Of a stretch of DNA of 64,000 nucleotides, positions 38,766 through 47,929 are shown piece after piece. Each line of letters opens with the position of its first letter. Positions within the stretch are counted from its first letter, which is position 1. Both the position numbers and the translations under genes were made by a program. The notes below the pieces were generated by a model. That model saw only the letters and a list, made by a program, of their open reading frames with translations, was not told the DNA's origin and did not search any database. Origin of the DNA: Mucilaginibacter sp. OK283 (GTDB taxonomy: Bacteria > Bacteroidota > Bacteroidia > Sphingobacteriales > Sphingobacteriaceae); the NCBI RefSeq assembly GCF_900110415.1, contig NZ_FODR01000018.1, positions 24,847-88,846 on the forward strand. The letters are read 5' to 3'.

Positions 38766-40967
38766 ATGAATGTAATGATATTTAAAATAGTGGTAAAAAG
38801 ATGCTGCGTTATGCTTTCCAGTATGTTGCTGATGGTAGGAGTAACAAAGGCACAGCAAAGTTTGAGTAATAACAATCACGAACAAAAAATCCGTTCCCTC
38901 ATCAGCCAGATGACATTGCAGGAAAAAGTGAGCCTGTTGCACGCCAATTCTAAGTTTTATGTATCCGGGATAAAAAGGTTAGGTATCCCCGAACTGGCGC
39001 TGAGTGACGGGCCGCACGGCGTACGCGCCGAAATTAACAGGAACGACTGGGCTTATTCGGGCTGGACGACTGATTCGGCAACCTGCTTTCCTCCGGGAAC
39101 AGCCCTTGCTGCAACCTGGAACCCTCAACTGGCCTTAAATCAGGGCCTGGTGTTAGGTGAAGAAGCACGGTTCCGGAAAAAAGATGTACTGCTTGGTCCT
39201 GGTATCAACATTATCCGCTCGCCACTTGGTGGCCGTAACTTCGAATACATGAGCGAAGATCCTTTCCTTATTTCGAGGATGGCGGTTGCTTACATTAAAG
39301 CCTTGCAGTCAAAAGATGTTGCGGTGAGTGTAAAACACTGGGTGGCCAATAACCAGGAAACGCATCGCGATTCTGTTGATGTACAAATGAGCGAAAGGGC
39401 TTTTCGTGAAATTTATCTGCCGGGTTTTAAAGCAGCTGTAACTGAAGGCGGCGCTTATACCGTAATGGCTGCTTACAATAAATTCAGGGGCGACTGGTGT
39501 TCGGAAAACGAATATTTGAACAGACAAATTCTTCGGAAGGAGTTTGGGTTTAAAGGCGTCTTGATGACCGATTGGGCCGCGGCGCATTCTACGGTAAAGG
39601 CTGCGTTAAGCGGGCTCGACCTGGAAATGGGTACCGATATAAAAGATTATAACGAATGGTATTTTGCCAATCCGTTAATAAAAGCGGTAGAAGAAGGAAA
39701 AGTACCCGTATCGGTAGTTGATGAAAAAGTAGCTAATGTGCTGCGTGTAATGTTCAAAACAAAGATGTTTGATGAGGGTAACCGTGAAAAGGGAAAAATG
39801 AATACACCGGAGCATCAAAAGGCAGCCTATAATTCTGCTGCCGAAGCGGCGGTGTTACTTCAGAACAAGGGCGGTATTCTCCCTATCAATTTTAACAAAA
39901 TACAATCGATTGCGATTATTGGTGATAATGCTACCCGGAAACATTGCGGGGCAGGGCTTAGCTCCGAAATAAAAGCGTTATATGAAATAACTCCGTTACA
40001 GGCAATCAAGCAAAAGTTCGGCGCCAACGTAAAAATAAATTTTGCGCAGGGCTACGAGAAGCAATCTACATTCAAAGAAGGCAGCAACGGGGGTCAGGGA
40101 AATTCGAACAATGTTGATTGGAAACTGATTCAGGAAGCTGTAAAAGTTGCCAGGGAATCAGACGTGGTTATTGTTTTCGGAGGGTTAAACCATGACTTTG
40201 ATACGGAATCTTTTGACAAGCAAAATATGGATTTGCCTTACGGGCAGGAAGTTTTGATGCAGGAAGTGGCAAAAGCAAATCCTAACACAGTTGTGGTAAT
40301 GATTGCCGGTTCGCCTGTAAAATTAGCAGGCATTGTTAACCGTGTACCTGCTATTTTATGGTCGTGGTATGGCGGCATGGAGGCGGGCAATGCGGTGGCA
40401 GATATATTAAGCGGCAAGGTGAATCCATCAGGCAAATTACCTTTTACATTACCTGTTACGCTTGATCAGTCGCCGGCACATGCATTGGGCAATTTTCCTG
40501 GAAAAGATTTGAAGGTAAATTACGAGGAGGATGTTTTGGTGGGATATCGCTGGTTTGATACTAAGAAAATCCAGCCACAGTTTCCTTTTGGATACGGGCT
40601 TTCTTACACTGGTTTTGTACTTAGTAATTTTTCGGCAGATAAGAAGATCTATGAAAAGAATGATATCATTCATGCAAAATTCGTGGTCAAAAATATCGGT
40701 AGCCGTTACGGTGCCGAGGTTGTGCAGTTGTATGTAAGCGATCCTGTTAGTTCGGTGTTGCGTCCGGAAAAAGAATTGAAGGCTTTTGAAAAAGTTTTTC
40801 TGCAACCAGGCGAAACGAAAACAGTTGAACTGGATGTAAAAGTTGGGGATTTGGCTTTTTACGACGAAACAAAAAAAGCTTGGAATGTTGAAGCCGGCGA
40901 GTTTGTGCTTCAGTTAGGTAATTCATCTCGCAATATTTCAAGAACAGTAAAAATATCCGTTAAATAA
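38766..40967 (+). CDS. GH3 beta-glucosidase
   Basis: 733 residues with a signal peptide (about 1-30). The N-terminal barrel carries KHWVANNQE and the nucleophile Asp269 in GVLMTDWAAAHS. The alpha/beta sandwich follows (VLLQNKGGILPI, IAIIGDNA), with GGLNHDFDTES likely contributing the acid/base, and then the fibronectin-type III domain (about 630-733). It releases glucose from the non-reducing end of trimmed oligosaccharides. A second copy of its last 18 codons stands before the next gene (41209-41262), the remains of a lost paralogue. Confidence 0.93.
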   Translation: MNVMIFKIVVKRCCVMLSSMLLMVGVTKAQQSLSNNNHEQKIRSLISQMTLQEKVSLLHANSKFYVSGIKRLGIPELALSDGPHGVRAEINRNDWAYSGWTTDSATCFPPGTALAATWNPQLALNQGLVLGEEARFRKKDVLLGPGINIIRSPLGGRNFEYMSEDPFLISRMAVAYIKALQSKDVAVSVKHWVANNQETHRDSVDVQMSERAFREIYLPGFKAAVTEGGAYTVMAAYNKFRGDWCSENEYLNRQILRKEFGFKGVLMTDWAAAHSTVKAALSGLDLEMGTDIKDYNEWYFANPLIKAVEEGKVPVSVVDEKVANVLRVMFKTKMFDEGNREKGKMNTPEHQKAAYNSAAEAAVLLQNKGGILPINFNKIQSIAIIGDNATRKHCGAGLSSEIKALYEITPLQAIKQKFGANVKINFAQGYEKQSTFKEGSNGGQGNSNNVDWKLIQEAVKVARESDVVIVFGGLNHDFDTESFDKQNMDLPYGQEVLMQEVAKANPNTVVVMIAGSPVKLAGIVNRVPAILWSWYGGMEAGNAVADILSGKVNPSGKLPFTLPVTLDQSPAHALGNFPGKDLKVNYEEDVLVGYRWFDTKKIQPQFPFGYGLSYTGFVLSNFSADKKIYEKNDIIHAKFVVKNIGSRYGAEVVQLYVSDPVSSVLRPEKELKAFEKVFLQPGETKTVELDVKVGDLAFYDETKKAWNVEAGEFVLQLGNSSRNISRTVKISVK

Positions 40968-41035
40968 ACATCAACCTTGATACTGTCATACTCAGAAACA
41001 AATTCCAATTAATAAACAAATGTCGGTTTTGTATA

Positions 41036-41074
41036 AAAGAAAGTCCCTTTAAATCAAACATTAGGACATTCTTT
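41036..41074 (+). terminator. Possible terminator after the GH3 gene
   Basis: Stem AAAGAAAGTCC with GGACATTCTTT (one mismatch) around a 17-base loop. The T run is short. It lies 68 bases after the GH3 stop. Confidence 0.4.
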
Positions 41075-41208
41075 AAGCTAAATTTGACTCACCAATTATC
41101 AATTCCTTATAATAAATTAAGTGGAGAACCAACTATTGACTGCGATGTGCCTTTCTGCCTGGATTTGCTAGGGCCTGCTCTACAAATAACAAAGGAATTT
41201 ATTCTGCT

Positions 41209-41262
41209 TTAGGTAATTCATCACGTAATATTTCAAAAACGGTAAAAATATCAGTTAAATAA
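41209..41262 (+). pseudogene. Remnant of a second GH3 gene (last 17 codons and stop)
   Basis: This stretch encodes LGNSSRNISKTVKISVK and a stop, against LGNSSRNISRTVKISVK at the end of the intact GH3 gene (40914-40967). Five bases differ, and four of those changes are silent. It ends exactly at the base before the GH42 start codon at 41263. The upstream part (41092-41180) resembles susC leader sequence (CACCAATTATCA), so this gap looks like a deletion scar. Confidence 0.8.
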
Positions 41263-43305
41263 ATGAAAATACAAATCAAACAGCTTTTGATAATTTCAAC
41301 GCTGTTGCTTGCTACCTTGTCGGTTAAAGCTCAGGAATTATACGTGGGCACCAATTATCATCCGCATGATGATAAAGACCAGGAGAAAATAAAAAAGGAC
41401 ATTGGATTGATGAAGGCTGCCGGATTTAAGGTGGTCAGGATGGGCCACCTGGCCTGGGACAGTTATGAGCCTTCTGAAGGTAAGTTTGATTTTCAATGGT
41501 TTGATTTTGTGATGGACATGATGAATAAAGCAGGGATTAAGGTGGTCCTTGACATCGCTATTCGCCCGGCACCTATTTGGTTGCACCATAAGTATCCCTC
41601 AATTGATGTTACCAGCCCAGCGGGCAATGCGCAATACCCTAACCATCGGTATATGGAAGATGTAGGCGATCCGATGTATCAAAAATACGCCGTGCGTTAT
41701 GCGGATACACTTACAAAACACTATGCAAAACATCCGGCGCTATTAGCTTTTGGAGTCGATAACGAATCTGGTGATGGCCCTATTTCATACTCAGAAACAG
41801 TAAGAAAAAGATTTGTGATTTGGCTAACGAAGAAGTATGCAACCTTAGATAATTTTAACAAAGCATGGGCTACGCAACGTTGGTCAAGAAGAATTAACGA
41901 TTTTGATGAAGTAGGGCTACCCGTAACCGGCGAAAAAAATGGTTCCCCGGAGAAAATATTAGATTTCAGGCGCTTTATATCAGACGAAGTTAACCAGATC
42001 TTATTTAAGGTACTCGACAGGGTTAATGCCAATGCACCCAATGCGCTAACTAATACCAATGCCTGGTATTACAGTGCGTTGAAGTATTTTGACTACTCGC
42101 AGATAGCTTATTCAGGCAAGATGTCCAGGGGAGGGGCGGGCTTTTATCCCGGGAATTCTTTAACTACCAACTGGGGGGTGATGAATGCCTTGTTCGGAAT
42201 TTCCCGTATTCAGTTTGAAAGTACAAACCCCTTCTGGTGCAGTGAATTTACTACAATGACCGCCGTTCCCAATTCGATCAGAAAATCGGCCTATGCCACG
42301 CTGATGTACGGCAATCAGGTGGTTTGCGGATGGACCTGGCAAAGTATGTGGTCGGGCGAAGAGCAATACTTGGAAGGGATGCTTGACTGGGACGGAATTC
42401 CCAACCGTAAATACGATGAATACAAAAAGATGGCAACAGAGTTTAAAAAGATCGAAAAATATTTTCCTTACAAGGCCAGCCCGGAAGTTGGCTTAGCATT
42501 TTCATTCCCAAGTCAGATAGCCAGCGGCTCGTTCCCCGAGGCGCAGGACCAACAGCTACAGAGTTGCTGGAACCTGTTTTATAACCGTAATATGGATGCC
42601 AATGTTGTTGAGATCAGTAAAAGCCAATTAAAGTATAAATTGCTTTTTGTGCCCGGTGTAACAGTAATGGATGAAACCACCGCCAATAAAATTAGGGATT
42701 TTGTAAAAAATGGCGGGACAGTTGTGATGACGAGCAATTCTGCCGTGGTTGACGAAACCGGGAAGGTATTTGCATCCACCCATCCGGGCCGTTTAAGCGA
42801 TGTGTTTGGAATACGGGTAGCCGGCTATGAAGAAACAGAGCCGATGAACGAAGTATCGCGCACATCGTTGAGAGGCAAAAAAATTGAACTAAATTACAAC
42901 GGGAAAACTGTTGGAACTGAATCAACACGATTTGACGTTGTGGAATCCAAAGGTGCCGAAATTCTTGGAAGTATAACCAGCTTAGATAAAGATTACCCGA
43001 TTATTACTGCTAACAAATACGGCAAAGGCAGGGCAATTTATGTAGGCTTGCCAGCAAGTGGCGAGGTACTGAGCCCATTGCTTGACAAACTGATAGATGA
43101 ACTGGGTATTAAAAAGGGCCCGCAGGTACCTGCGGGCATTATGGCAAGGCAAATTGATAAGAACCATTTTTTATACCTGAACGTGACGGGAGAACCAAAA
43201 GAAATACCGATGAATGGGAAATCGCAGAGTATTCTTTTTGATAAAAGTTATACCGGAAACTTTACTATTGCACCGTACGAACCTGAGTTTATAGAAATAA
43301 AATAG
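41263..43305 (+). CDS. GH42 beta-galactosidase-like glycoside hydrolase (second)
   Basis: 680 residues with a signal peptide (about 1-23, SVKAQ). It has the GH42 opening YVGTNYHPHDDKDQEKIKKD, acid/base Glu168 in FGVDNESGDG and probable nucleophile Glu328 in FWCSEFTTM. A Rossmann-like domain (YKLLFVPGVTVMDETTANK, GGTVVMTSNSAVVDETG) and a small beta-domain follow. The region around the acid/base (ESG instead of EPG) and the nucleophile differ from the GH42 at 35092. An alpha-L-arabinopyranosidase or another exo-activity is possible. Its ATG follows directly on the GH3 remnant. Confidence 0.85.
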   Translation: MKIQIKQLLIISTLLLATLSVKAQELYVGTNYHPHDDKDQEKIKKDIGLMKAAGFKVVRMGHLAWDSYEPSEGKFDFQWFDFVMDMMNKAGIKVVLDIAIRPAPIWLHHKYPSIDVTSPAGNAQYPNHRYMEDVGDPMYQKYAVRYADTLTKHYAKHPALLAFGVDNESGDGPISYSETVRKRFVIWLTKKYATLDNFNKAWATQRWSRRINDFDEVGLPVTGEKNGSPEKILDFRRFISDEVNQILFKVLDRVNANAPNALTNTNAWYYSALKYFDYSQIAYSGKMSRGGAGFYPGNSLTTNWGVMNALFGISRIQFESTNPFWCSEFTTMTAVPNSIRKSAYATLMYGNQVVCGWTWQSMWSGEEQYLEGMLDWDGIPNRKYDEYKKMATEFKKIEKYFPYKASPEVGLAFSFPSQIASGSFPEAQDQQLQSCWNLFYNRNMDANVVEISKSQLKYKLLFVPGVTVMDETTANKIRDFVKNGGTVVMTSNSAVVDETGKVFASTHPGRLSDVFGIRVAGYEETEPMNEVSRTSLRGKKIELNYNGKTVGTESTRFDVVESKGAEILGSITSLDKDYPIITANKYGKGRAIYVGLPASGEVLSPLLDKLIDELGIKKGPQVPAGIMARQIDKNHFLYLNVTGEPKEIPMNGKSQSILFDKSYTGNFTIAPYEPEFIEIK

Positions 43306-43354
43306 ATTTTGTTTCTGGAATATTGAATAACCAAAATGATAATTGAATATACCC

Positions 43355-43368
43355 TGCAATCGATTGAG
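43355..43368. promoter_or_regulatory. Palindromic operator candidate TGCAATCGATTGAG
   Basis: Contains the same 10-bp palindrome CAATCGATTG as the site before susC 1 (1750-1763). It lies 51 bases upstream of the beta-helix gene, in one of the larger gaps of the cluster (113 bases), so a second promoter for the downstream genes is possible. Confidence 0.35.
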
Positions 43369-43418
43369 GTCATGACTGGGCAACGTCAACATACGGGGTA
43401 ATTCTTAAATAGCACTAA

Positions 43419-45788
43419 ATGCAAAAAGTTAAGAACTTAATAATAACAGCGGTTTTATTTGCTGCGTTTTTATGGCCGGTCGGCAGCAACGCGCAAACAA
43501 ATTTATATGTTTCCCTCAGCGGCAATGATAGCAATCCGGGTACGCAAAGCAAGCCATTTGCTTCTATAAACCGTGCAATGATCACGGCGAGGAAAGTTTT
43601 CGGCACCGTTTTCATCAGGCTTTACGGAGGCACATATTATTTGAGCGATCCTGTTGTGTTCAGTGCTGCCGACTCAAGGAAGGATAATGAACCCCTGACT
43701 TTGACGACTGTTGACCATCAGGAGGTGATCATAAGCGGCGGCGCTAAATTAGACGGCCTGAATTGGACAGCATACAAAAATGGTATCTGGCAGGCTAAGG
43801 TCGGTCATGACTTTGTTTTTGATGAACTGTTTGTGAACGGAAAATTGCAGCATATGGCCCGTTATCCAAACTATGATCCTTCGGCACAGTTTCTTGGTGG
43901 CGCAGCAGCCGATGCTATCAGCAAAGAACGAGCTGCAAGGTGGAAGTCGCCCGCGGGTGGGTATGTGCATGCATTGCACAGTGCCAGGTGGGGCGATTTT
44001 CATTATATCATAACCGGGAAGGACAGCAGTGGTAACCCTATATTGGAAGGGGGCTGGCAAAATAACCGGCGTTCGGGTATGCATGAAAAATACCGTTATG
44101 TAGAGAATGTTTTTGAAGAGCTTGATACCGTCAACGAATGGTTTTATAACAAGAAAACGAAAATCTTATATTATTTCCCACCTAAAGGCCTTGATTTAAA
44201 AACTGCAAAGTTTGAAACGCCGCAGATTGCCCATTTATTTGAATTTAAAGGGACGGAAGAAAAGCCGGTTAAAAACATTGCTATCTCCGGGCTTACATTA
44301 ACAGGAACGGTACGCACCTTTATGCAGAACAAGGAGCCGTTGCTGCGCAGCGACTGGACAATTTACCGGGGTGGGGCCGTGTTATACGAAGGAGCAGTAC
44401 ATTGCCGTCTGGCAAATTGTGTGCTGCGTGATTTGGGCAACAACGCCGTTTTTTTTAGCAAATTCAACCGGGACTGTGAAGTGTCAGGGTGCCGGATTTT
44501 CGAAATCGGTGCAAGCGGAATTTGTTTTGTCGGCGACCCGGGTGCGGTGCGTTCGCCCAGTTTTGAATATAACGAGTACATACCACCGGCGGAAATTGAC
44601 CGTACACCCGGGCCAAAAACAAACAATTACCCAAAAGACTGTAAAGTTTATGATAACCTGATGTTTAACCTCGGTTATGTAGAAAAACAATCAGCGGGGG
44701 TGGAGCTCTCCATGTGTCAGGACATTGTTGTAAGCCACAATACCATTTACGATGTACCCCGCGCAGGCATCAACGTAAGCGAAGGAACGTGGGGAGGGCA
44801 TATCATTGAATATAACGATTTGTTTAATACAGTCAAGGAAACCGGAGACCATGGATCATTTAATTCCTGGGGACGCGATCGTTACTGGCAGGCCGATAAG
44901 AAAAAACTTGACTCGATTGTTGCCGAAAATCCCGGCATAGCACTCCTTGATGCGGTAAAGCCGATTATTCTTCGTAACAACCGGTTCCGCTGCGACCATG
45001 GTTGGGATATTGACCTGGACGATGGATCCAGCAACTATCTTATTTACAATAATCTGTGCTTAAACGGGGGGATCAAGCTGCGGGAAGGCGTAAGCCGTGT
45101 TGTTGAAAACAATATCATGGTCAATAATACTTTTCATCCCCATGTATGGTTTAAAAATAGTGGCGACCTGTTTCGTCATAATATCGTTGGAACAGGATAC
45201 TTGCCTATCGGTATTGCTACCTGGGGAAAAGAGGTTGATTACAACGATTTTCCTGATTCCGTTTCATTGGCTGAAGCACGTTTGCGCGGAACGGATAGTC
45301 ATTCGGTGCATGGCCCCCTAACCTTTGAAAATCCCGAAAGAGGAGATTTTCGTGTGAAACAAGGTGCTGCGGCGTTGTCCGCCGGATTCAAAAACTTCGC
45401 GATGGATAGTTTCGGCGTTGTTTCGGCGCGGCTGAAGGCCATTGCCAAAAAGCCAATCTTCCCGGCAGTTGTAATTGCTAATAATTTAAGTAAAGATGAT
45501 ATAACAGATTTTATGGGTGCCAGGGTCAAAAACCTGGGCACTGCTGGCGAGCAATCTGCAACCGGCATGGATCAAATAAGAGGCGTGTTGGTGCTCTCAG
45601 TTACCCATGGATCGGCTGCATCAAAATTGCTTCAGGCGAATGACGTCATACTGACTTTTAATGGCAGGCAGGTTAACAACCTTAAAGATTTGCTGGAAGC
45701 CCGGAGCGCGGTGACCGGGAAAAATACCGAAATAGTGATCTTTCGCAACCAACACCAGTTGAAGCAAAAGATTGAAATAAAGATGTAA
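43419..45788 (+). CDS. Right-handed beta-helix protein (GH141-like) with C-terminal PDZ domain
   Basis: 789 residues with a signal peptide (about 1-26, GSNAQ). LYVSLSGNDSNPGTQSKPFA opens the polysaccharide-type parallel beta-helix; the helix coils continue to about 620 (for example NIAISGLTLTG, NCVLRDLGNNAVFF, DIVVSHNTIYDVPRAGINVS). This layout matches GH141, which includes alpha-L-fucosidases and xylanases acting on complex plant glycans, but I cannot assign the catalytic acids. Residues about 715-789 form a PDZ domain (GVLVLSVTHGSAASKLLQAN, DVILTFNGRQV). The PDZ may hold a peptide or a partner near the cell envelope. It stands directly before the GH29 fucosidase gene. Confidence 0.78.
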   Translation: MQKVKNLIITAVLFAAFLWPVGSNAQTNLYVSLSGNDSNPGTQSKPFASINRAMITARKVFGTVFIRLYGGTYYLSDPVVFSAADSRKDNEPLTLTTVDHQEVIISGGAKLDGLNWTAYKNGIWQAKVGHDFVFDELFVNGKLQHMARYPNYDPSAQFLGGAAADAISKERAARWKSPAGGYVHALHSARWGDFHYIITGKDSSGNPILEGGWQNNRRSGMHEKYRYVENVFEELDTVNEWFYNKKTKILYYFPPKGLDLKTAKFETPQIAHLFEFKGTEEKPVKNIAISGLTLTGTVRTFMQNKEPLLRSDWTIYRGGAVLYEGAVHCRLANCVLRDLGNNAVFFSKFNRDCEVSGCRIFEIGASGICFVGDPGAVRSPSFEYNEYIPPAEIDRTPGPKTNNYPKDCKVYDNLMFNLGYVEKQSAGVELSMCQDIVVSHNTIYDVPRAGINVSEGTWGGHIIEYNDLFNTVKETGDHGSFNSWGRDRYWQADKKKLDSIVAENPGIALLDAVKPIILRNNRFRCDHGWDIDLDDGSSNYLIYNNLCLNGGIKLREGVSRVVENNIMVNNTFHPHVWFKNSGDLFRHNIVGTGYLPIGIATWGKEVDYNDFPDSVSLAEARLRGTDSHSVHGPLTFENPERGDFRVKQGAAALSAGFKNFAMDSFGVVSARLKAIAKKPIFPAVVIANNLSKDDITDFMGARVKNLGTAGEQSATGMDQIRGVLVLSVTHGSAASKLLQANDVILTFNGRQVNNLKDLLEARSAVTGKNTEIVIFRNQHQLKQKIEIKM

Positions 45789-45801
45789 TCAATATAAATT
45801 T

Positions 45802-47889
45802 ATGAATAGAAATTTTTTCCTGGGAATCGTTTTTTCTTTATGCTCAGCAGTGTTTTGCAGTGCTCAAATCAGCGCCCCCAAACCATTTGGCCCGGTGCCA
45901 ACCAGTAATCAACTGCGTGTGCAACAAATGGAATCTTATGCATTTGTGCACTTTTCATTGAATACCTATACCGATCAGTCCTGGGGATTTGGTAACGAAG
46001 ATGTGAATTTGTTTAATCCAAAAGATCTGGATTGCCGTCAATGGGCACGCACCTGCAAAGAAGCAGGTATGAAAGGAATCATCATTACCGCAAAACATCA
46101 TTGCGGTTTTTGCCTTTGGCCATCAAAATATACGGCGTATTCTGTTAAAAATTCGCCATGGAAAAATGGCAAAGGCGATGTGGTGAGGGAAATGGCCGAT
46201 GCCTGTAAAGAATATGGTTTGAAACTGGGCATTTATTTATCGCCCTGGGACAGAAACAACCCTGATTATGGTAAACCGGAATACATTACCTATTTCAGGA
46301 ACCAGCTCACAGAACTGCTAACTAATTACGGGCCTATTTTCGAAGTATGGTTTGATGGTGCTAATGGCGGGTCGGGGTATTACGGCGGCGCTAACGAAAC
46401 CCGTACCATCGACCGGACAACCTATTACGACTGGAAGAATACTTATGCGCTTATCCATAAACTGCAGCCGAATTGTGTAATCTGGAACGATGGTGGCGAT
46501 AGGGGCGATCTTCGTTGGGTGGGAACGGAAGCAGGTTATGTAGGCGAAACCAATTGGAGCCTGCTTAATGCGACTGGTGATGTGCCCTACAATATGCTAC
46601 ATTACGGTTTGGAGAACGGTAATAGGTGGGTGGCCGCCGAAGTAAATACATCCATCCGGCCGGAGTGGTTTTATCATCCTGCTGAAGACACTAAGGTAAA
46701 GACGTTGCCCCAGCTGATGGATACCTACTATCACTCCATTGGCCGTAATGCTACTTTCCTCCTTAACTTCCCTATTATGCCCAATGGTTTGATTAACGAA
46801 AGAGATGAAAAAGCCGCCTCGGAATTTGGCCAAGCGGTTAAGGAAGCCTTTGCGGTAGACCTTGCTAAAATAAAGAAAACAACCGCTTCCAATATTCGGG
46901 GCAACAATAAGGAATTTGGCGCAGGTAAAGCTGTCGATAATAATAAAGACACTTATTGGGCAACAGACGATGATGTAAAAACTGCTTCGTTGACTATCGA
47001 TTTGGGCAAGCCAACTACATTCAATCGTTTCCTGGTGCAGGAGTATATCCAGTTGGGCCAAAGGGTGAAGGCATTCACGGTTGAAGCCCTTGTTGATGGT
47101 AACTGGAAAGAAGTAGCCAACGCAACAACCATTGGGTACAAGCGCATCCTTACTTTCCCGAGTGTGAGTGCCACAAAGGTTCGGTTAAATATTACGGATT
47201 CAAAAAGTTGTATTGTTATTTCCAATATCGGTGTTTATGATGCGCCGCAGATTTTAACTGCTCCTTCTATAATCAGGGACCAGTCCGGTAAAATCATTAT
47301 AACCCCGGCAGATAAGGAATCGGTAGTTTACTACACATTGGATGGAAGTGCACCTACCACGGCTTCAAAAAAATATACCGGGGCGTTTCAAACAGATGGG
47401 AAATTGGATGTAAAGGCAATTGCCGGCGACCCTGCCACGGGCAAAAGCAGCCCTGAAGTTGAGGAGAAATTTGACCAACCCCGCACGGATTGGAAAATTT
47501 TAGGAGTAAGCGACGAAAAGGCTAACGAGATTTTAGATGGAGATCCTGCTACAGTATGGCACCAGGGTAAGGACAAAAAAATGCCGGTTGATTTGGTGAT
47601 CGACCTGGGAAAAGAAGAAACCCTGTCTGGTTTCAGGTATTTGCCCGATCCGGGTTTGTGGGGCCCTGGCATTATTACAACTTATCAATTTTACGTATCT
47701 GCCGACGACAAAGAATGGAAACTGGTTGATGAAGGAGAGTTCCCCAATATCAAAAACAACCCGCTGATACAAATTAAAAACTTTGCAGCTGTAAAGGCTC
47801 GCTATATTAAATTGAGGGCTTTGAAAAATACGGAAGGCAACGATAATACAGGATATGCCGAAGTGGATGTAATTACAAGCCAACCCTAA
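45802..47889 (+). CDS. GH29 alpha-L-fucosidase with F5/8-type C domains
   Basis: 695 residues. Signal peptide about 1-22. The GH29 barrel (about 25-345) includes GMKGIIITAKHHCGFCLWPS and the nucleophile Asp185 in EVWFDGANGG. Then come a discoidin-like F5/8 type C domain (about 360-475), a short chitobiase-type Ig domain (about 480-560, VVYYTLDGSAPTTAS) and a second discoidin-like domain (about 570-695). It removes terminal alpha-L-fucose, as found on fucosylated xyloglucan side chains. Start is 13 bases after the beta-helix gene, consistent with one transcript. Confidence 0.93.
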   Translation: MNRNFFLGIVFSLCSAVFCSAQISAPKPFGPVPTSNQLRVQQMESYAFVHFSLNTYTDQSWGFGNEDVNLFNPKDLDCRQWARTCKEAGMKGIIITAKHHCGFCLWPSKYTAYSVKNSPWKNGKGDVVREMADACKEYGLKLGIYLSPWDRNNPDYGKPEYITYFRNQLTELLTNYGPIFEVWFDGANGGSGYYGGANETRTIDRTTYYDWKNTYALIHKLQPNCVIWNDGGDRGDLRWVGTEAGYVGETNWSLLNATGDVPYNMLHYGLENGNRWVAAEVNTSIRPEWFYHPAEDTKVKTLPQLMDTYYHSIGRNATFLLNFPIMPNGLINERDEKAASEFGQAVKEAFAVDLAKIKKTTASNIRGNNKEFGAGKAVDNNKDTYWATDDDVKTASLTIDLGKPTTFNRFLVQEYIQLGQRVKAFTVEALVDGNWKEVANATTIGYKRILTFPSVSATKVRLNITDSKSCIVISNIGVYDAPQILTAPSIIRDQSGKIIITPADKESVVYYTLDGSAPTTASKKYTGAFQTDGKLDVKAIAGDPATGKSSPEVEEKFDQPRTDWKILGVSDEKANEILDGDPATVWHQGKDKKMPVDLVIDLGKEETLSGFRYLPDPGLWGPGIITTYQFYVSADDKEWKLVDEGEFPNIKNNPLIQIKNFAAVKARYIKLRALKNTEGNDNTGYAEVDVITSQP

Positions 47890-47929
47890 TGTTATCGTCC
47901 GGTCTTTAAGGAGCCGGTTATCTATTTAA

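Noticed and set aside
39903..39912. Third copy of CAATCGATTG
   Set aside because: It lies inside the GH3 coding sequence (codons for IQSIA) and is best explained by chance.
46597..47061. 154-residue minus-strand ORF within the GH29 gene
   Set aside because: It is the antisense shadow of a clear GH29 and F5/8 domain coding region.
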